From positions 1 through 34,030 of the forward strand of contig NZ_STGU01000023.1 of the NCBI RefSeq assembly GCF_004912135.1: a stretch of DNA of 34,030 bases. Reading direction: 5' to 3'. The stretch's first letter is position 1, and the number at the start of each line of letters is the position of its first letter. Under the pieces are notes generated by a model that worked only from the letters and a program-made list of their open reading frames with translations, had not been told where the DNA came from and searched no databases. The position numbers were made by a program, and so were the translations under genes. Positions 14,331-24,000 of this stretch are shown in pieces. Origin of the DNA: Rhizobium rosettiformans W3 (GTDB taxonomy: Bacteria; Pseudomonadota; Alphaproteobacteria; Rhizobiales; Rhizobiaceae).

Positions 14331-16118
14331 ATGGTGAATATACTTGCCTTCCCGGGCAAACATACGTCTTCCAGTCATGCCCATCAGGATGCCCTCAGGA
14401 ATGACGTGGCATTGCCTGTCGTGACCGCCAATATGGACGGGACGCTGATTGTTTCCCGCCCGACTGAGCATACGCGCCTGTCCGGCGACTGGAGCAATCA
14501 GGAAGTGGCCGACCTCTACCGGGTCGAAGCGCTTCTGGTGCAGGCCGGCATTCGCATCTCGACCGACCGTGGCGTCAGCGATGAAAATGACCCCTGGTTC
14601 GTGTTCTGCCGCGAAGATGGCGAGGTCTTCGTTCATCTTGCTCGGATTGATGGCCAGTATCTGCTCGACAGCCCCGGTCTTGGTGGATTGCTGGAGGGGC
14701 CGGACTTTCCCTCCCTGATCGACCGTTTTGTCTCTCAGGTCGCTGCCCGCAGCGAGCCCAAGGACAATGTCGTCACCTTCCGCCCGCGTATGCTGCATGA
14801 CCAGAGCGTGCGTCTTCACCCTGCGGTCATGCTTGCCGCGTTGGTTTGGACCCTTTTCCTCGCCTCCGATGATATCATCGGCACGGCAGAAGCAGCGGAG
14901 AATCTTGCGGGCGACGGCGGCCAGATTCCAGATTCGGTCCTGCATCACGGTGACCATGGGACGACAGCCACCATGGCGTACACTCTGTCAGCCGATCTTG
15001 TCTCTGATCATGGCGGCTCCCATAAGGCGGCCGCGACATCACCATTACAGAGTGTGGTCGGCAGCGATCGCCAGCTTGCCGGTGCCCAAGAGGCCGCACG
15101 CAATCTCTCGCAGCAGGACGCTCGAGGATCGACGGTCACAGCGTTTACAAATCCTGTCACGACCTCACAATCTGTTGCTGCAAGCCTCGCCGTCATCGCG
15201 CTTGGCTACGGAATGTACGGGCCGCATCCGCCGACAGACGCCGCAAGCGTCAATGCGCATCTGGCAGCTCTGGCGCTGGAGACAGTGACCGAACGGCCTG
15301 AAACGGATATCGTTCTGGCTGAAGCCGACGGATCATCGATAGAACTCCAACAGGTCGTCAAGGGCGAACCGAGCAAGCCGGCAGATGCCACACCGGTGAC
15401 CGTCGTCTATGACGCCAAGATCTATGCTCCGCTTTCGACAGCGCTGACCATATCCTCTGACGCTGCCGGTCAGTCCGTTTCGGAAGACGGGACATCCAGC
15501 AAGTTTGTTGCCATCCTGCTTCAAGAGATCAGCACGGAAGATGCGGGCGTCGTCGTGGCTATCAATACCGCTCAGGCAAGATCCGTTGCACCCGCGCAGG
15601 AAACCATTGCTGGTTCGCCCGCGCAGGAAACCATTGCTGTTGCGTCCGTAACGGATGCCCAGAATGTCCTGTCGCTGGTATCGACACATCTCGGCCTGAT
15701 TTCTCAGTATAAAATTGGCGAAACGACCGTGTCGGCAACGCTTGATCTGGCAAGTCTCGACGAGGTTCTGGTGCAACTGGGCGAAGTCGCAAGCGCTCCG
15801 ACACTTGCAACATACGAAGCGGGTGCAGCTCCCGTCCCCGTCCCCGTCCTGGAAAACACGGCAGGCATCGGCTCTTCCATTCTGGGTGCAAAATTTGCCC
15901 GTTATGACGAACATGCCAAGAAGTTCGTGCATGCCTTCATTCTCGATGCCGGCTCGATCGAAATGGTGCAGATCAAGAGCGAACTTCTTCTCGTCGATAT
16001 GACCGCGATCGATGAAAAGACGGATTATGCCGTGGTGCGCAGCTGGATCACCGACGATGGCCATGTTATCTCCACGGTCGGCCATTATCAGGCCTTCGTG
16101 GATTTTGGACTTGCTTGA
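14331..16118 (+). CDS. Unknown membrane protein of the polysaccharide locus (595 aa)
   Basis: I do not recognise the family. Residues 52-115 form a conserved-looking soluble block (DWSNQEVADLYRVEALLVQA, ENDPWFVFCREDGEVFVHLARIDGQYLL). A probable membrane segment follows at about 164-180 (AVMLAALVWTLFLAS), a second hydrophobic stretch at about 275-293, and a long Ala/Ser/Thr-rich region to the end. A 27-bp tandem duplication (15591-15639) gives two PAQETIA copies. The next gene begins 3 bases after its stop, so it is co-transcribed with two rhamnosyltransferases. The soluble head, anchor and long tail suggest a sensor or surface-glycan assembly role, but that is only a guess. Confidence 0.75.
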   Translation: MVNILAFPGKHTSSSHAHQDALRNDVALPVVTANMDGTLIVSRPTEHTRLSGDWSNQEVADLYRVEALLVQAGIRISTDRGVSDENDPWFVFCREDGEVFVHLARIDGQYLLDSPGLGGLLEGPDFPSLIDRFVSQVAARSEPKDNVVTFRPRMLHDQSVRLHPAVMLAALVWTLFLASDDIIGTAEAAENLAGDGGQIPDSVLHHGDHGTTATMAYTLSADLVSDHGGSHKAAATSPLQSVVGSDRQLAGAQEAARNLSQQDARGSTVTAFTNPVTTSQSVAASLAVIALGYGMYGPHPPTDAASVNAHLAALALETVTERPETDIVLAEADGSSIELQQVVKGEPSKPADATPVTVVYDAKIYAPLSTALTISSDAAGQSVSEDGTSSKFVAILLQEISTEDAGVVVAINTAQARSVAPAQETIAGSPAQETIAVASVTDAQNVLSLVSTHLGLISQYKIGETTVSATLDLASLDEVLVQLGEVASAPTLATYEAGAAPVPVPVLENTAGIGSSILGAKFARYDEHAKKFVHAFILDAGSIEMVQIKSELLLVDMTAIDEKTDYAVVRSWITDDGHVISTVGHYQAFVDFGLA

Positions 16119-16121
16119 TCC

Positions 16122-17033
16122 ATGAATGACTTGGCCGCTCCCGAGGGCGATCCTCGGATTTGCGGGATCATCGTTACCTATAATCCCGATCTTGGGACCC
16201 TGGAACGTCTGCTGGATTCCGTCATGCCGCAGGTCAGCAATCTGGTGATTGTCGACAATGGCTCAAGCGTCAATCTTGGCGATCTCGCCGACCGTCACGA
16301 AATTGCCCTTCTGCCGTTGGGTGACAACTTCGGTATTGCCCGGGCCCAGAACATCGGTATCGAGTTCGCCCGCGATTGCCTGGCGACATATGTCCTGCTT
16401 CTCGATCAGGACAGTATTCCAGCACCCGACATGGTATCGCGACTGGTCACCGCGGCACGCCATCTTGAGCAGATATGCCAGCCCTATGCAGCTGTCGGCC
16501 CGACTTACGTCGATCACCGACAGGGAGAGGCGGCTCCTTTCGTCTATCTGAAGGGCCTGTCCCTAAAACGGCGCCCCTGCCCCGCATCGGGCGGCCTTGT
16601 CGAGGCCGACTTCCTGATCGCTTCGGGCAGTCTCATGCCCCTCCACAGCCTTGATGCTGTCGGAGGCATGATCGAAGAGCTCTTCATTGATTATGTCGAC
16701 ATCGAATGGGGGCTGAGAGCGCGGCAGAATGGGCTGAAATCCTATGGGGTCTGCGATGCTCTCATGGAGCATGCGCTAGGAGATTCCTGGATCCCCTACA
16801 AGGGGCGACAGATCCCCCTGCACAGCCCCTTGCGTCATTACTATCATGTTCGCAACGCCATCTGGCTGGCAAGACGTCCCTGGATTTCGGCGGCCTGGGT
16901 GGTCGTCCTCTTGTGGAGAGTCATTCGACAGTTTGCTTTCTTCTCCGTCTTTGCCCCGCAAAGACGGGCCCATGCGAGATTGATGTCACTCGGGATCTGG
17001 CATGGTATTCGCGGGCGCATGGGGAGAAAGTAG
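16122..17033 (+). CDS. GT2 rhamnosyltransferase-like (RfbF type)
   Basis: The 303-residue family-2 glycosyltransferase begins with the GT-A fold: CGIIVTYNPDLGTLERLLDS, then LVIVDNGSS, and has a DQDS metal/nucleotide motif at 95-98. The IIVTYNPD and LVIVDNGS blocks are typical of dTDP-rhamnose-dependent rhamnosyltransferases of the RfbF group, which fits the rml operon on the same plasmid. A hydrophobic C-terminal helix (AAWVVVLLWRVIRQFAFFSV) suggests membrane association at the cytoplasmic face. It is packed 3 bases behind the unknown membrane protein and abuts the next glycosyltransferase. The sugar and acceptor cannot be read from sequence. Confidence 0.85.
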   Translation: MNDLAAPEGDPRICGIIVTYNPDLGTLERLLDSVMPQVSNLVIVDNGSSVNLGDLADRHEIALLPLGDNFGIARAQNIGIEFARDCLATYVLLLDQDSIPAPDMVSRLVTAARHLEQICQPYAAVGPTYVDHRQGEAAPFVYLKGLSLKRRPCPASGGLVEADFLIASGSLMPLHSLDAVGGMIEELFIDYVDIEWGLRARQNGLKSYGVCDALMEHALGDSWIPYKGRQIPLHSPLRHYYHVRNAIWLARRPWISAAWVVVLLWRVIRQFAFFSVFAPQRRAHARLMSLGIWHGIRGRMGRK

Positions 17034-17864
17034 ATGTCATCCTCTGACAAAGCCGCACGAGACGTCGCTGAACACCTGCTGACCGTTTCGATCGTGACGT
17101 TCCAACCGGACATGGAAATCCTGCGCAGAACGCTGGAAAGCCTGGTTGCAGCATTGACCGGCTTTGAGCACAATCTGGTTAAGGTTTTTGTTATTCAGAA
17201 TTCAGACAGCAATGCCGTGCCGCTGGCTGTAGCCAGGATACTGGCCAACTATCACTTCGAGATCATCACAGGTCACGGCAATATCGGTTTCGGCGCAGCC
17301 CACAATCTGATCTTGCCAAAAACAGGCCGTTTCCACCTGATCTTGAATCCCGATATCGAGATGGATCCGGCGGCACTCATCAATGCCATACATTTCATGT
17401 CCAACAATCGCGAATGTGGCCTTGTCACACCCAAGGCGCACTGGCCGGACGGACAGCGGCAGTATCTGTGCAAAAACTATCCCGCCCTGTTTGATCTGCT
17501 GCTGCGTGGCTTCGCACCCGCCCTCCTCAAACAGATATTCGCCAAACGCCTCGACCGTTATGAAATGCGTACGGAAACTGCAGACAGCGACTTTTGGGAT
17601 CCTCCCATCGTCAGTGGCTGCTTCATGTTTTTCGACGGCGATATCCTGCGCCGTCTCAATGGTTTTGATCCGTCCTATTTCCTCTATTTTGAAGACTTTG
17701 ATCTGTCGTTGCGCACCTCACAGATCACCCGGATCGTCTATGTCCCTAAAGTCAAAGTCATTCATGCTGGTGGCCATGCCGCCAAAAAGGGCATGAAACA
17801 CATTCGTCTGTTTGCCAAGTCGGCCCGTACTTTCTATCGCCGGCACGGCCTACGCCTTGTGTGA
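17034..17864 (+). CDS. GT2 glycosyltransferase, WbbL-like
   Basis: The 276-residue GT-A enzyme shows VSIVTFQPDMEILRRTLESL, the nucleotide-sugar motif NPDIEM (105-110) and the downstream acceptor-side block CFMFFDGDILRRLNGFDPSYFLYFEDFDLS, the ED-D pattern typical of WbbL-type rhamnosyltransferases. It starts directly at the preceding stop, so translation is coupled. Its stop lies 3 bases from the stop of the minus-strand gene at 17868, leaving no room for a conventional terminator between the two convergent transcription units. It probably adds rhamnose or a related deoxysugar to the lipid-linked glycan; the exact linkage is unknown. Confidence 0.88.
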   Translation: MSSSDKAARDVAEHLLTVSIVTFQPDMEILRRTLESLVAALTGFEHNLVKVFVIQNSDSNAVPLAVARILANYHFEIITGHGNIGFGAAHNLILPKTGRFHLILNPDIEMDPAALINAIHFMSNNRECGLVTPKAHWPDGQRQYLCKNYPALFDLLLRGFAPALLKQIFAKRLDRYEMRTETADSDFWDPPIVSGCFMFFDGDILRRLNGFDPSYFLYFEDFDLSLRTSQITRIVYVPKVKVIHAGGHAAKKGMKHIRLFAKSARTFYRRHGLRLV

Positions 17865-17867
17865 AGA

Positions 17868-20048
17868 TCAGGACGTCGAGGTGCCATCGCCGATGATGCG
17901 ATGCATCAGTCTGGGTGCCGTAACCTCAACTGAGAATTTCTCCTCAAACAGGCTGCGCGCATTGCGCGCCAGTCTCGATGCCAAATCAGGCTCATTGAGC
18001 AATGTGGCCAATGCCCTGGCCATCTGTTCGGGTTGACGAGGCGGTATCAGAAGGCCCGTCTGTTGATCAAGGATTGCTTCTCGGCATCCATCCGCATCAG
18101 TGGACACAATCGGCAAGCCGCATGCCATTGCGTTAAGCAGTGCCAGCGGTAGGCACTCCATGGTCGAAGACTGAACGTAAATCGTGGCGCCGGTATAATG
18201 TGCCTCTAGTTCCGCCGGCGCCAAATTGGGGATAAGCTGCACTCGTCCCCTGATGTCGTCTTTCAGGATACGCACCAGAAGATCACGGCTGAGTGCATTA
18301 CGTGACGGGGCATGCGCTCCAACAATATGAAGCTCGACATCCGCAGGAATCAGGCCTTGCCGGCAACCCAGAGCAAAAGCTTCGATCAGGCTGCGCGTTC
18401 CCTTGCGCGGCCCCGTCGATTGCACCGACAATATGATCCGTTTGCCAGCCCCGGCATTTTTCGGGAGCCGGTCCAGGCCCATCGCCTTCTTCAGACCACT
18501 CCAGTAGAAGACTTCACCATCATAACCTTCTTCTGCCCATTTGCGACGCGTTGCATCCGAGCCGAACAGAAAAACCATACGGCCTTGGTCGGCCAGGCCA
18601 CGCAATCGCGCAAGATGCCGCCCGGAGCGCATTACCAGGGAAGGCTCATAGGTCTCGTGGATGTACCAGAATGCAGGCCCCTGCCATTTTTCCAGCAATG
18701 GCAAAGCCAAAGGCCAGCTGGCAAAAGAATTGATCAGCAAAGGGCCCCTGCCCGAGGTCTTTGCTCGATAACGCCACATCCGGAGCCTGGCTCCCAGACC
18801 GCCCGACAGCCTTGCCGCAAGTGCCAGGGGACGCTTCGCCATTGCCGGAACCCGCCGGTCACTTGCCAGCTGCATCAGGAAACCACCCGCCTTGCTCAAA
18901 AGATGCGAAACTGGATCTTCCGTGAGAACCGGACTGTTCATCCGGGCATAGTCGTCGGACAGTGGTCCACTACCAAGACTGATGACATGCGTGGCCACAT
19001 CGAGTGCATGCAAGGCAGAGGCGACATCCCTGAGAAGAACAGGAGCTCCGGTTCGGCTCAGTTCGTGGCTGATCAAGGTGATCTGCGACTTCTGCGACTT
19101 CTGTGCAGGCACCGGTGTCAGATCCTGTATGCGTGCGTCCTTTTGTTTGGTATCGCCACGCAAGGATGGATCACACATCAGGCTGTCAACCGCCTTCTCC
19201 AGATGCGGCGGCCAGGACGTCGTGGCTAGGGTATAGCAGTCGCGGTCCAGGCGCGGTGCCAAGGGATTGACAGGGGGAACGTCTGCAGCCCGCCTCAGAT
19301 AGGAACCGACAATACCGGCAACCTCATCCGTTATACGCTCATCGCTTTCGCCAATCGTGTTGCTGGCATGAATGCGATAGCCGTAAAGCTTCTCCCTGAT
19401 CAGCACCGGTTCTTCCAGAGCGCTCGCACGCAACATGAAATCAAGGTCATGCGCATAGCGAAAATCGCCAAACATCCCGATGTCATCGATCAGAGACCGG
19501 TGGAAGACGAAGTTGCCGGTCGATACGCCGATATTGTAGCGCAACAGCAAATTCGAGATGTTGGGAGCAATATCAAGCTCCTGCATCTTCAAATCCGCAT
19601 ACCAATGTCGCCATCGATGTTCAGGCGCCAGCGGAATGCCGTCGTCATCGATCGGATCGACATAGGTGAAAACAAAGCGGGCCTTGTGGGCCATGGCTGT
19701 CTCGATACAGCGGCGAATACGCCCGGGCAGATAGTAGTCATCCGAATTGAGGATCGCCAGATACTCGCCTCTGGCCCGTTCGATCCCCTCATTGATGGTA
19801 TTATGTGCGCCGCGGTTCTCCCGACTAGATAGATGGACCGCCAGTTGCTGATCCGCAGGCAGAGATGAGACCGTGTCCTGAAGGATCCTGAAGCTATCAT
19901 CCCTGGAACCATCGTCTATCACTATGATCTCAAGGGGACGCCAGTCCTGTCGGACAATCGACAGCAAGGCCTCGGCAACATAACGCCCGTGATTGTAGAC
20001 TGGCATGATGACCGAAACCAAAGGAGCGGTCGTTGAGAAAACTGTCAT
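17868..20048 (-). CDS. Two-domain glycosyltransferase (GT2-GT4 fusion)
   Basis: The 726-residue protein has two enzymes in one chain. Residues 10 to about 270 are a GT2 domain (VSVIMPVYNHGRYVAEALLS, IIVIDDGSRDDS, NSDDYYLPGR with Asp103-Asp104). Residues about 330-720 are a GT-B, GT4-like domain ending in the donor-site block MECLPLALLNAMACGLPIVS. In the EX7E motif the second Glu is replaced by Asn639, so activity or donor choice of this half may be altered. It overlaps the preceding epimerase gene by 4 bases and closes the minus-strand cluster. The two domains may add successive sugars. Confidence 0.88.
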   Translation of the reverse strand: MTVFSTTAPLVSVIMPVYNHGRYVAEALLSIVRQDWRPLEIIVIDDGSRDDSFRILQDTVSSLPADQQLAVHLSSRENRGAHNTINEGIERARGEYLAILNSDDYYLPGRIRRCIETAMAHKARFVFTYVDPIDDDGIPLAPEHRWRHWYADLKMQELDIAPNISNLLLRYNIGVSTGNFVFHRSLIDDIGMFGDFRYAHDLDFMLRASALEEPVLIREKLYGYRIHASNTIGESDERITDEVAGIVGSYLRRAADVPPVNPLAPRLDRDCYTLATTSWPPHLEKAVDSLMCDPSLRGDTKQKDARIQDLTPVPAQKSQKSQITLISHELSRTGAPVLLRDVASALHALDVATHVISLGSGPLSDDYARMNSPVLTEDPVSHLLSKAGGFLMQLASDRRVPAMAKRPLALAARLSGGLGARLRMWRYRAKTSGRGPLLINSFASWPLALPLLEKWQGPAFWYIHETYEPSLVMRSGRHLARLRGLADQGRMVFLFGSDATRRKWAEEGYDGEVFYWSGLKKAMGLDRLPKNAGAGKRIILSVQSTGPRKGTRSLIEAFALGCRQGLIPADVELHIVGAHAPSRNALSRDLLVRILKDDIRGRVQLIPNLAPAELEAHYTGATIYVQSSTMECLPLALLNAMACGLPIVSTDADGCREAILDQQTGLLIPPRQPEQMARALATLLNEPDLASRLARNARSLFEEKFSVEVTAPRLMHRIIGDGTSTS

Positions 20049-21034
20049 TGCGAAGATGGATCCAACAAGGTTGAAAAAAGCGGGCTTTGGCTGCGAACGT
20101 CAGCCAGCATGCGGGCATAGCCCGAAACAAAGGACAGTTGCGGTTGCCAGTTCAGGACGTGACGGGCCTTGGAAATGTCGAGAACGCTGACGGGTACATC
20201 AAAGCTTCGGGCTTTTTGGTAGTCGACAACAGGATCGAGCGCCAAGTGGTTGCGCAAGACATCCAGTATTGCATTCAATGAAGTCCCCTCGCCGCTTCCG
20301 ATGTTGAAAACCGGTGCCATGTCGTCGCCCAGTCTGTCGGCGGACACGTCGCTCAAGGCGACAAGAGCCGCCGTCAGATCCGCGATATGGATATAGTCGC
20401 GCACCACTTCACCATCTCCCCATATGGAAATGGTCTTTCCGTCAAGCGTATGAAACAGAAATGTACTTGCCGCGCCCTGTCGCTTGGCCGGGTTCTGTCC
20501 TGCCCCATAGGGATTGGAGATCCGTGCAATACGACAATCAATTCCATGGGCTTTGCGATAATATCCCAGATAAATTTCAGCTGCAGCCTTCGAGGCTCCA
20601 TAGGCATTGATCGGATTAAACGCGTTGTCTTCTCGCGCCGGCACATTTGCAAGAGGGCCATAAACCGTTCCGCCAGAGGAGGCAAAGATCAGCTTGGTCG
20701 TTGATCTGTCCCTTAGCCTGCGTTGCCGCAACACCTCCAGCAAACGTATGGTTTCGCGTAGATTTGCGTCCAGATCCGCAACGGGATCAGCATCTGCCGA
20801 AGATGGCACGGTGGTCCAGGCATAATGGTGAACGACATCGACACCATCCATCAGGCTTTCCCAATCGGGAGAACCGGCCTCAATGCGTCGGGCTTCAACC
20901 GGTAAGCGTGCAACAAGAGAAGGTGATGGATCAATCACATCGGCAAGGATAACCCTATCGCCACGCCGATGAAGCGCCATGGCAACATGACGACCGATGA
21001 AGCCGCATCCACCGAGGATCAGATGTACACTCAT
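20045..21034 (-). CDS. NAD-dependent sugar epimerase/dehydratase
   Basis: The 329-residue extended SDR has the Rossmann motif GGCGFIGRH (8-16) and the catalytic SSGGTVYG block (119-126) with Tyr145 and Lys149 in YGASK. It resembles GalE/WbiI-like nucleotide-sugar 4-epimerases; the exact substrate is not readable. It would supply a further sugar for the glycan besides rhamnose. It is coupled at both ends by 4-base ATGA overlaps with the 1,228-residue glycosyltransferase upstream and the GT2-GT4 protein downstream, so the three are made together. Confidence 0.88.
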   Translation of the reverse strand: MSVHLILGGCGFIGRHVAMALHRRGDRVILADVIDPSPSLVARLPVEARRIEAGSPDWESLMDGVDVVHHYAWTTVPSSADADPVADLDANLRETIRLLEVLRQRRLRDRSTTKLIFASSGGTVYGPLANVPAREDNAFNPINAYGASKAAAEIYLGYYRKAHGIDCRIARISNPYGAGQNPAKRQGAASTFLFHTLDGKTISIWGDGEVVRDYIHIADLTAALVALSDVSADRLGDDMAPVFNIGSGEGTSLNAILDVLRNHLALDPVVDYQKARSFDVPVSVLDISKARHVLNWQPQLSFVSGYARMLADVRSQSPLFSTLLDPSSQ

Positions 21035-24000
21035 CGTTGAACCTCCGGCAGAAAAGCCGCCGCATAACCATAACCAGCCTGTTCCACAGCAAACGGAACG
21101 AGACGTTCAAGAGCATGAAGAAGTGTGCCGTCGCCAGCCAAGGGCTCAGTCGGATAATCCGACCAGTCCAGCTTCAAATCAAACAGGGGCTTGAGTGCAG
21201 CCGTTCGGGCCCAGAACATCGTTCCAATTGGCCATTCGAACGCCTTGGGCAAGGGATCGACGCGGCCCATTTTCTTTGCCAGCTGTTCAGCCAGGGCAAG
21301 ATTGTCATCCCAACCATGAAGATGGGCATCTTCGGGGAAAACCAGTCCAAGCTTTGGATCGGCTTCAAAAGCTGCCAGGCAAGCATCCGCAGCCGGATGG
21401 GCACCGCCTATCAGATGTTCCCACAGGAAATTACGCCACTGATCACCCGTCAGCTTTTCCACATGAGGAGATTTCTTTCCATGGACATGGCCGACGATTT
21501 CATAGCGTCCCAGCAAGGCAGGATCGAGACCCGTGAGAAACGGCCCGATGTCACGCCCCCTGTTGCCGACAACCTGCACGCTTGTCGTACCCTTCAAGGA
21601 CGCGGATGCGAGGACCTGTCTCGCCTGTTGCGCCTTGGCATCATCAGGGACAGTGATAACCACATCGACAAGGCTGGCATTCATCCGCAGCCTGGTGACA
21701 AAATCCTCGAGAAGGTCCGTGTAGTAGAAATGCCCGTGCAAAAGTGTTGTGGCTCGGATAGGTTTTGTCGTGGCGGCTGAGGGCTGCACCAAAGGATGCG
21801 TCCAACGACCATCGGGACGTCCGGCTTCAAGCCAGTCAGCCAGCGGATCCCGACTCCCATCATATCCCGTGCAATCCTCTGCATAGATCAAGGGGTTGAA
21901 ACCCGCCATGGGGCGGCGCAAGCCGGTCGCCAGGCTCCCTGATGTCGAGCGCGCTATCCGAGATCTCAGCAAATAGGTGTGCAAGAGGTCTTGCGGATAA
22001 AGATCAACAGGCCAGCTGCCCCCAAACACGGCCTCTTGAAACACGGGCGGTTGGGCTTGCTGCACCAGTTGATAATCTTGCTGGATCGCAAGGGCCTCCT
22101 GTCTGGCTTCTTCACCAAACTGAAGCACCCGGTCAACGTAAGAAGAAGAACTGAACACAGCAGCACTCAGTGCCAGACAGGCCGCCTGTGTCTTGCGGTA
22201 GAGTTCGCAATCGTCGCTCAGACGTAGAACCGAATCTGACAGATCAGACAGTTTCAGATGTGACGAAACAAGGACATGTGTTGTCTCGTCACCCTTCAAC
22301 ACCTCAGCCAGCGAACTGCCCGATTCGAAACAGACCACAGGTTTGCCAGCCCGCACCGCCGCGATCGCATTATGCGACATTGCGTCCATAGGAGCAGTCA
22401 AGGCGTAGATATCGATGCAATGCAAGACAGTCTCAATGTCTGCGTCCGTGCTGACGATCCTGCAATAATCGCCAACGCCCGTCCGCTTGATCAGGGCCGC
22501 AATCAAGCGCGCATAGTCACTGCCATTTTCGCCATCATAGTCTGGAGCGACCCAGACAAAGTACAGCGACCTGCCTTGCCCACTTCTTGCACCTGTTTCG
22601 GCCGCAAGTGCAATGAAGGCTTCAATGCCGGATTGTGGCGTCAATTCACCATAGCCTAAGACAAGCACATCGCCTTCATGCTGAGATGGTCGTACGAGCT
22701 TCCTGACACCGGCTTGATAATCCTGCCGTCCAAAACCAAGGTCCTGGGCCTTGATCGTCGGATCAGCTGCAGGCGGCAGAACCGCCATTTGACGGCGTGA
22801 CAGATAAGGATGTTCCTCGACGAACGACCCTGCCACAGTCCGCGAGGGAAACACCAGTCGATGCGCCCAGGGAAGAAATTCATAAGCGCTGCCATGCGGA
22901 CGGACGGAGGAAGAAAATTCATCCACCAATTGGACAAGCCCAAGTCCAGCTGCGGCAAGCCCCCTGACATTCACGCGGCTTCGCACGGACATGACCACAC
23001 CAAAGGATGGCTGCAGCTCCGCCACAATCCGGGCCAGCACCTCATTGCGGTCAACACCTTCAATGTCCGGCTCGTCAGGAAAGAAAACCACAGCCTTGGC
23101 AACACCGGAAAACCGCTCGCCAAGTCCGCTCCCTGCCGGCACCAGAAGAATGACGTCGTGGGTTCGATCGATGCGAGCCGCCACACTGACAGCAAACGAG
23201 GTGGCAATATCCGTATCGTGTTCCACCAGAAGCAAGACGCGCGGTCTTTGTGTCGACGGCATTTCAGGCAAGACCATGCGCTTGGCCGGTGTGACGGCTG
23301 GACGTTGCTCCGTCTGCCCGAACAACACGAAATGCCTCAACAGGCCAAAGCCGGTTTGATCAACATCGCGGTTGCGACGGGCGTAATAATCCGGGTCGAA
23401 GCCCTTTGATGGGCTTATGCGGCGGGCCTCACCAATCTGAAGATAATGCTCAAGAGGGTCCTGGCCTGCAGCCCGCGCTGCTGCCGTCAAGCTGTAGTGC
23501 TGTTCATCAAACAAGCCACTGTCTCGGATGGCGGCAATCGTCGCATCGCCTTCGCCGACCGGCAACCTGCGAAGCCTTGTCGCAAGCTTTGTCCAAACCC
23601 GTTTTGCGGCCCACAGGGCGAGATCGCGATAGTGTGGTTCGAATGTCCCCGACTGAACCAGTTGGGTCAACTGCCTTTTCAGGATGTTGCGATCACGCCG
23701 CGCCTGAGGATTATCACTGTTGTAAAGACGGCCCAGAGCCTCACTCACGCCATCGAGGTCCAAGCTGATGGACCCACCGGTCCTGACATAGAGCTGGTCC
23801 CATTTGAGCGCCTTGTCCTGCAACGGCGCACGCGCCGCAAGAACAGCCGATCGATCCCGATCTAATGCGGCCAGATCCTCATAGGCGCGCTGCAATTGGC
23901 GGGCCGAGCGCTCGCCCCGCTGTTGCATTTCAGCAAAGCGGATGGCCTGGACATGCCCATCACCCAATTGCGAAAAATAGCGTCGGATGGCCGACACCTG

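Noticed and set aside
15333..16085. 250-codon minus-strand frame
   Set aside because: Antisense to the 595-residue membrane-protein gene; Cys/Arg-rich nonsense composition and no start signals.
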